Assembly: GCF_947258355.1 (NCBI RefSeq) | Contig: NZ_CAMYIC010000062.1 | Span: 85,454 to 149,453, forward strand | Source of the DNA: an uncultured Allomuricauda sp. | Lineage (GTDB): Bacteria > Bacteroidota > Bacteroidia > Flavobacteriales > Flavobacteriaceae | DNA length: 64,000 nt | Direction: 5' to 3' | In this document: positions 60,881 to 64,000 of the stretch, one piece after another | How the letters are laid out: each line of letters opens with the position of its first letter | Position numbering within the stretch: position 1 is the stretch's first letter | Notes under the pieces: generated by a model | What the model saw: only the letters and a program-made list of their open reading frames with translations | What the model was told of the DNA's origin: nothing | The model's database searches: none | Position numbers and translations under genes: made by a program

Positions 60881-60938
60881 ACTCCGTTTGCAACAAATCA
60901 TACTCCTTTTGGAATAAACAAAGGCTTGACTGTCAATG

Positions 60939-60946
60939 TAGTTTTG
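60939..60946 (+). promoter_or_regulatory. -7 promoter element TAGTTTTG for the DUF5367 gene
   Basis: Exact TAnnTTTG, 25 bp before the ATG at 60972, so the group has a promoter independent of the AraC gene. Confidence 0.5.
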
Positions 60947-60971
60947 TTCTGTAATCAAAAAAACAGGAAAA

Positions 60972-61379
60972 ATGAAAACAGTAAGAGCATTGGCAATGGG
61001 ATTCTTTGTTTGGGTTCTTGGCGTGTCTGCCTTTACGGCTATCTATGAGCTTCCGTTTATGGAAAATCGATATTTGCAAGCCAATATTGGCTTGGCTTTG
61101 GTGGTTCCTCCCTTGGTATGGTTTGGCGCCAAGCTCTATTATAAAAAAGTGAAGTCCACACATGGATTAAAACTTGGTTTGTTGATGCTATTGGCCAGTA
61201 CCGCGTTGGATGCTTTGGTCACAGTACCCTTGTTGATTATTCCTTTTGGGGGAAGTTATGCCAGTTTTTTCGGATCTCTGGATTTCTGGTTGATTGCTGT
61301 TGAGTTTGTGGTGGTTGCGGTACTCTACTGGTATGTAAATGTTCGCCCTAAGCAAATCGAATCTTTGAACCAATTATAA
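60972..61379 (+). CDS. DUF5367-type four-helix membrane protein
   Basis: A 135-residue protein with four hydrophobic segments (MGFFVWVLGVSAFTAIY, IGLALVVPPLVWFGAKLYY, LGLLMLLASTALDALVTVP, LIAVEFVVVAVLYWYVNV). The first segment and KVKSTHGLKLGL are patterns I associate with DUF5367. Function unknown. It begins the group that continues with DUF1772 and NmrA-like genes, with a seven-base gap to the next. Confidence 0.75.
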   Translation: MKTVRALAMGFFVWVLGVSAFTAIYELPFMENRYLQANIGLALVVPPLVWFGAKLYYKKVKSTHGLKLGLLMLLASTALDALVTVPLLIIPFGGSYASFFGSLDFWLIAVEFVVVAVLYWYVNVRPKQIESLNQL

Positions 61380-61386
61380 TATTGTT

Positions 61387-61896
61387 ATGGAATGCTCTAT
61401 CAACACAATCACAACAATCAGTACCATCTTGCTTACGGGTTTAACCGCTGGCCTCTGCTTTACTTGGACCAATGCGGTAACACCAGGAATAGGTCGCTTG
61501 GATGACCTTGGTTACTTACAATCTTTTCAAGAAATGAACAGGGCCATCATCAACCCTCTTTTTATGATAGTGTTTTTTGGTCCCCTATTTGGCCATGTTG
61601 CTAACGTATATCTCAATAGAAATCAGCCCAGCACTATTTTCTGGATGCTTTTTGCGGCAGGAATGTTATATGTCGCAGGAGTTGTAGTTATTACCATATT
61701 TGGCAATGTGCCTCTAAATGAGATGCTGGAAAGCACCGATTTGGAAAACTCATCCCCTGAAAAACTTAGGGCTTTACGAAGCAGTTTTGAGGACAAATGG
61801 AACAGATTGCACCTGATAAGGACCATTACGTCCGTACTATCATTTTTGCTTCTGACTCTTACCCTTTTGCAAAATCAAATCAATACAAATACATAA
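61387..61896 (+). CDS. DUF1772 (anthrone oxygenase-like) membrane protein
   Basis: A 169-residue protein with four helices. TGLTAGLCFTWTNAVTPGIGRLDD near the start and NRAIINPLFMIVFFGPLFG are the DUF1772 pattern; in fungi relatives include anthrone oxygenases, which act on anthraquinone-type compounds. The polar segment before the last helix includes FEDKWNRLHLIRT, as in the family. It ends eight bases before the NmrA-like ATG, so they are co-transcribed. The bacterial function is unknown. Confidence 0.8.
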   Translation: MECSINTITTISTILLTGLTAGLCFTWTNAVTPGIGRLDDLGYLQSFQEMNRAIINPLFMIVFFGPLFGHVANVYLNRNQPSTIFWMLFAAGMLYVAGVVVITIFGNVPLNEMLESTDLENSSPEKLRALRSSFEDKWNRLHLIRTITSVLSFLLLTLTLLQNQINTNT

Positions 61897-61904
61897 TTAT
61901 AATT

Positions 61905-62747
61905 ATGAAAAAAGACAATTTTTTAATCATCGGAGGAACTGGTAAAACAGGGAGAAAGGTCGTTGAAAGCCTTGAATTGCTCAACCAAAATGTTCGTGTC
62001 GGCTCAAGATCATCTCAACCGGCATTCGATTGGAACAATGAAGATACCTGGGAAGACGCTCTGGAAGGCGTAGATAAAATGTACATCACCTATCAGCCAG
62101 ACTTGGCGGTGCCTGGGGCAAAACAGTCCATTGAAAACCTAATCGTTCTTGCACAGCAAAAGAACTTGAAAAAAGTGGTGCTGCTTTCCGGTAAAGGAGA
62201 ACGGGAGGCTGAACTGTGTGAGCAAGTGGTCATGAGTTCAGGATTGGACTACACCATTGTGCGGGCAAGTTGGTTCAACCAAAACTTTAGTGAAAGTTTC
62301 TTTTTGGAACCCATTCAGCAGGGGTTTGTTGCCTTGCCTCAGGCAGATGTGCAGGTGCCCTATGTGGACACGGGAGATATTGCCGATGTAGTGGTCGAAG
62401 CCTTGCTTCATCAAGAGCATAATGGACAAATATATCAACTTACCGGTCCGACCACCTTATCATTTAAAGAAGCTGTAGCGGAAATTGCCAAAGCAACCCA
62501 TAGGGATATTGCTTTTACTCCAATTACAATTGAAGCATATGTTACAGATATGAAGGAACACGGCGTGCCGGCAGACTTCGTCTGGCTAGTCGAATATTTG
62601 TTTACCGAAGTATTGGGAAATCCTATGGTTTCCGAAATCAGCAATGACATTGAAAAAGTACTCAAACGGAAACCAAAGAGTTTTGTTGAGTATGTTCAGG
62701 AGACGAAGAAAACGGGTGTTTGGGAAAATACAGTTCCAACTAGCTAG
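61905..62747 (+). CDS. NmrA-like NAD(P)-binding protein
   Basis: A 280-residue atypical short-chain dehydrogenase. The Rossmann motif is GGTGKTGRKV; then VVLLSGKGEREAE and YTIVRASWFNQNF are typical of NmrA-type NAD(P)H-binding proteins that act as reductases or redox sensors (quinone oxidoreductase QOR2/NmrA type). I start at ATG 61905; the longer frame overlaps DUF1772 in another frame. Next to DUF1772 it suggests handling of quinone-like or aromatic compounds; this is inference. Confidence 0.8.
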   Translation: MKKDNFLIIGGTGKTGRKVVESLELLNQNVRVGSRSSQPAFDWNNEDTWEDALEGVDKMYITYQPDLAVPGAKQSIENLIVLAQQKNLKKVVLLSGKGEREAELCEQVVMSSGLDYTIVRASWFNQNFSESFFLEPIQQGFVALPQADVQVPYVDTGDIADVVVEALLHQEHNGQIYQLTGPTTLSFKEAVAEIAKATHRDIAFTPITIEAYVTDMKEHGVPADFVWLVEYLFTEVLGNPMVSEISNDIEKVLKRKPKSFVEYVQETKKTGVWENTVPTS

Positions 62748-62893
62748 TGAATCCTTGACCAACTTGACTTTGTCCATCGAGAAAGTGAACAATAGAATAG
62801 CCGTAGAAGTAATTTTTTACTTTTTTATAGACAAATAGTAAAAAACTGGGGTAGGGCAAGCTACCGCTCAAAATTTATGTAAAGAATTGAGGT

Positions 62894-63178
62894 ATGACAA
62901 CGACGGAACGAAAAGAAATGATAAAAACCAGTTGGGAATTACACAACCAGGTTGAAACTGGTTACTTGAATCACCCAGCAACTAAAAACGATGACGAATG
63001 GTTGGAAAAACAGCGTTTGCTTCTTGCTGACATGGCGCTTCACCTTTTACAAACATCCATAAATCCGGAGGAAATAAACCTGGATAGGCTGCGGGACAAC
63101 TTGCATTCCATTCTTACGATTTCGGATCAGTTTATACCAGATGCAGATTTAAAAAGAGCAACAGAAAATCTTTACTAA
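62894..63178 (+). CDS. Hypothetical protein, 94 residues
   Basis: A soluble, mostly helical small protein (SWELHNQVETGYLNHPAT, LADMALHLLQTSI), rich in leucine, no signal peptide or known motif. It starts 147 bp after the NmrA-like gene and lies 13 bp before the next, so it probably begins a small operon with the two genes downstream. I cannot assign a function. Confidence 0.6.
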   Translation: MTTTERKEMIKTSWELHNQVETGYLNHPATKNDDEWLEKQRLLLADMALHLLQTSINPEEINLDRLRDNLHSILTISDQFIPDADLKRATENLY

Positions 63179-63191
63179 AGATTTTAAAGTA

Positions 63192-63587
63192 ATGAGAAAA
63201 GCAATTATCACATTCAGCATCATTCTCTATGCTGTTGTAGTTCCATTTTTAGAAATTAATACAACTCATGTGTTTAACCCGGATTGGACACCCCATGTTC
63301 GTATTCACGAAGTTTGGCAATTGATTACCAACTCCGGAATCGGACTGCTGTGTCTATGGTTGGTTTGGATAAAAAAGGAAACAAAAATCAGTGCTCTATT
63401 GAGTTTGTTGGTAACCGGGGGCTTTTTATTGGCATTTAGTTTAAAAGAACTTTATGGAGGATCTATGAAATATTTGGACGGCCGTGAAAAAACACTTTTT
63501 GGGATAAACATTGGTATATTGGGGTTTGGAATTGCTTTCATACTGCTGTTGGCAACTATTCCATTAAACAAGAAATTAAAGCACTAA
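63192..63587 (+). CDS. Small four-helix membrane protein
   Basis: A 131-residue protein with about four hydrophobic segments. Between the first and second lies HVFNPDWTPHVRIHEVWQL, a conserved motif of histidines, tryptophans and proline that I associate loosely with DUF6640-type proteins. It could be a metal- or lipid-binding loop. The function is unknown. It stands between the 94-residue ORF and the PD40 lipoprotein with short gaps. Confidence 0.65.
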   Translation: MRKAIITFSIILYAVVVPFLEINTTHVFNPDWTPHVRIHEVWQLITNSGIGLLCLWLVWIKKETKISALLSLLVTGGFLLAFSLKELYGGSMKYLDGREKTLFGINIGILGFGIAFILLLATIPLNKKLKH

Positions 63588-63623
63588 CTTTTAAAACAAC
63601 TAGTAATCAATCAAAAAACGAAC

Positions 63624-64000
63624 ATGAAACAACTACAATCTGCTGTCATTTTATCTTTATTGATTTTCTCGATTTCATCCTGTCGGGACGGTAAAAAATC
63701 CAATCTGACTTTACTCAGTGATGAAATCCCAACAGATACACCCTTGGTTTTTGGTCAAGGTGTTGTTTCTATAAAAGATGCTAAGGATTTTGCAATTACC
63801 TTCTCCCCAGAAATGGACGAAATCTATTTTACGCGTAGAAAACCAGAAGAGGACAATGAAATTTATGCCATGGAATTAATTGATGGTAAGTGGTCTAACC
63901 CAGAACCGGCATTTTTTGCTGCAACCGAAGGATGGGATTTTGAGCCCCATATCAACCCTAAAGGCGATAAACTATATTTTGGAAGTTTAAGGCCCCTTAA
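63624..64000 (+). CDS. PD40-repeat lipoprotein, start only
   Basis: An ATG at 63624 opens a frame that continues past the window end; 125 codons are visible. A lipoprotein signal (SLLIFSISSCRDG) with cysteine 20 is followed by FAITFSPEMDEIYFTRRK and EPHINPKGDKLYFGS, the PD40/TolB-like beta-propeller blade pattern. So it is a surface or periplasmic propeller lipoprotein, of which the rest is missing. It follows the membrane protein by 36 bp and may belong to the same transcript. Confidence 0.8.
   Translation, partial: MKQLQSAVILSLLIFSISSCRDGKKSNLTLLSDEIPTDTPLVFGQGVVSIKDAKDFAITFSPEMDEIYFTRRKPEEDNEIYAMELIDGKWSNPEPAFFAATEGWDFEPHINPKGDKLYFGSLRPL

Overview
The window is a piece of a Bacteroidota chromosome, most likely a marine member of the Flavobacteriaceae. 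A Muricauda/Flagellimonas-type genome would fit, but the genus is a guess from memory. Three things point there: promoters of the Bacteroidota form (TTTG, about 19 bp, TAnnTTTG), start codons without a clear Shine-Dalgarno sequence, and family-typical genes (DUF5916 proteins, PD40 lipoprotein, DUF2723 protein, PorT-like barrel, 944-residue PolA). Coding density is high. I see no phage, integrase, transposase or CRISPR array, so this is mostly core chromosome with a more accessory right end.

Layout. 1-7 kb: end of a small conserved protein, a 49-residue membrane ORF, a sugar-porter MFS protein, KdtA for lipopolysaccharide core, a DegT aminotransferase with GalE (nucleotide-sugar pair), and a NagX-like membrane acyltransferase. 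7-11.3 kb: 2-oxoglutarate dehydrogenase E1 and E2. 11.3-13.8 kb: a retropepsin-like protease, tatD-ansA, tRNA-Ser. 13.8-17 kb: a proton-channel energiser cluster (TolQ/ExbB type, an unknown four-helix membrane protein, two ExbD/TolR proteins, a PorT-like barrel). 17-23 kb: asnS-rpoN-PAP2-like operon and an RND/MMPL exporter. 23-27.6 kb: translation genes rplM-rpsI, rpsB, tsf, pyrH, frr; S2 carries an unusual C-terminal helix-hairpin-helix domain.

27.8-37 kb: a DUF5916 outer-membrane protein and a complete tyrosine/phenylalanine degradation cluster (hppD, hmgA, fahA, flavin reductase, aminotransferase) facing a divergent MarR regulator. A perfect 16-bp palindrome lies between hppD and marR and is the best operator candidate in the window. 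Each wide gene junction of this cluster holds a hairpin or a copy of a dispersed repeat with core TCGAGCGCAGTCGA. 37-47.5 kb: TauE/SafE permease, secreted GH2 glycosidase, thioredoxin, NIPSNAP lipoprotein, polA with an MFS gene, a Tat-exported glycosylasparaginase, cutC. 47.5-54.4 kb: membrane metallophosphoesterase, FadL-type porin, a thioredoxin-fold protein lacking both catalytic cysteines, a 1112-residue DUF2723 membrane protein, tRNA-Gln.

54.4-64 kb: a decayed AraC regulator not represented by any intact reading frame, a second DUF5916 protein, a two-subunit periplasmic molybdenum hydroxylase (IorAB type), an AraC regulator followed by DUF5367, DUF1772 and NmrA-type genes, then three poorly known genes ending in a PD40-repeat lipoprotein cut by the window edge.

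Nothing here is a clear-cut new defence or mobile system. The most promising leads are the extra membrane subunit and CxxC-bearing ExbD of the energiser cluster, the S2 fusion, the cysteine-less thioredoxin, and the repeat-punctuated tyrosine operon with its predicted MarR operator.
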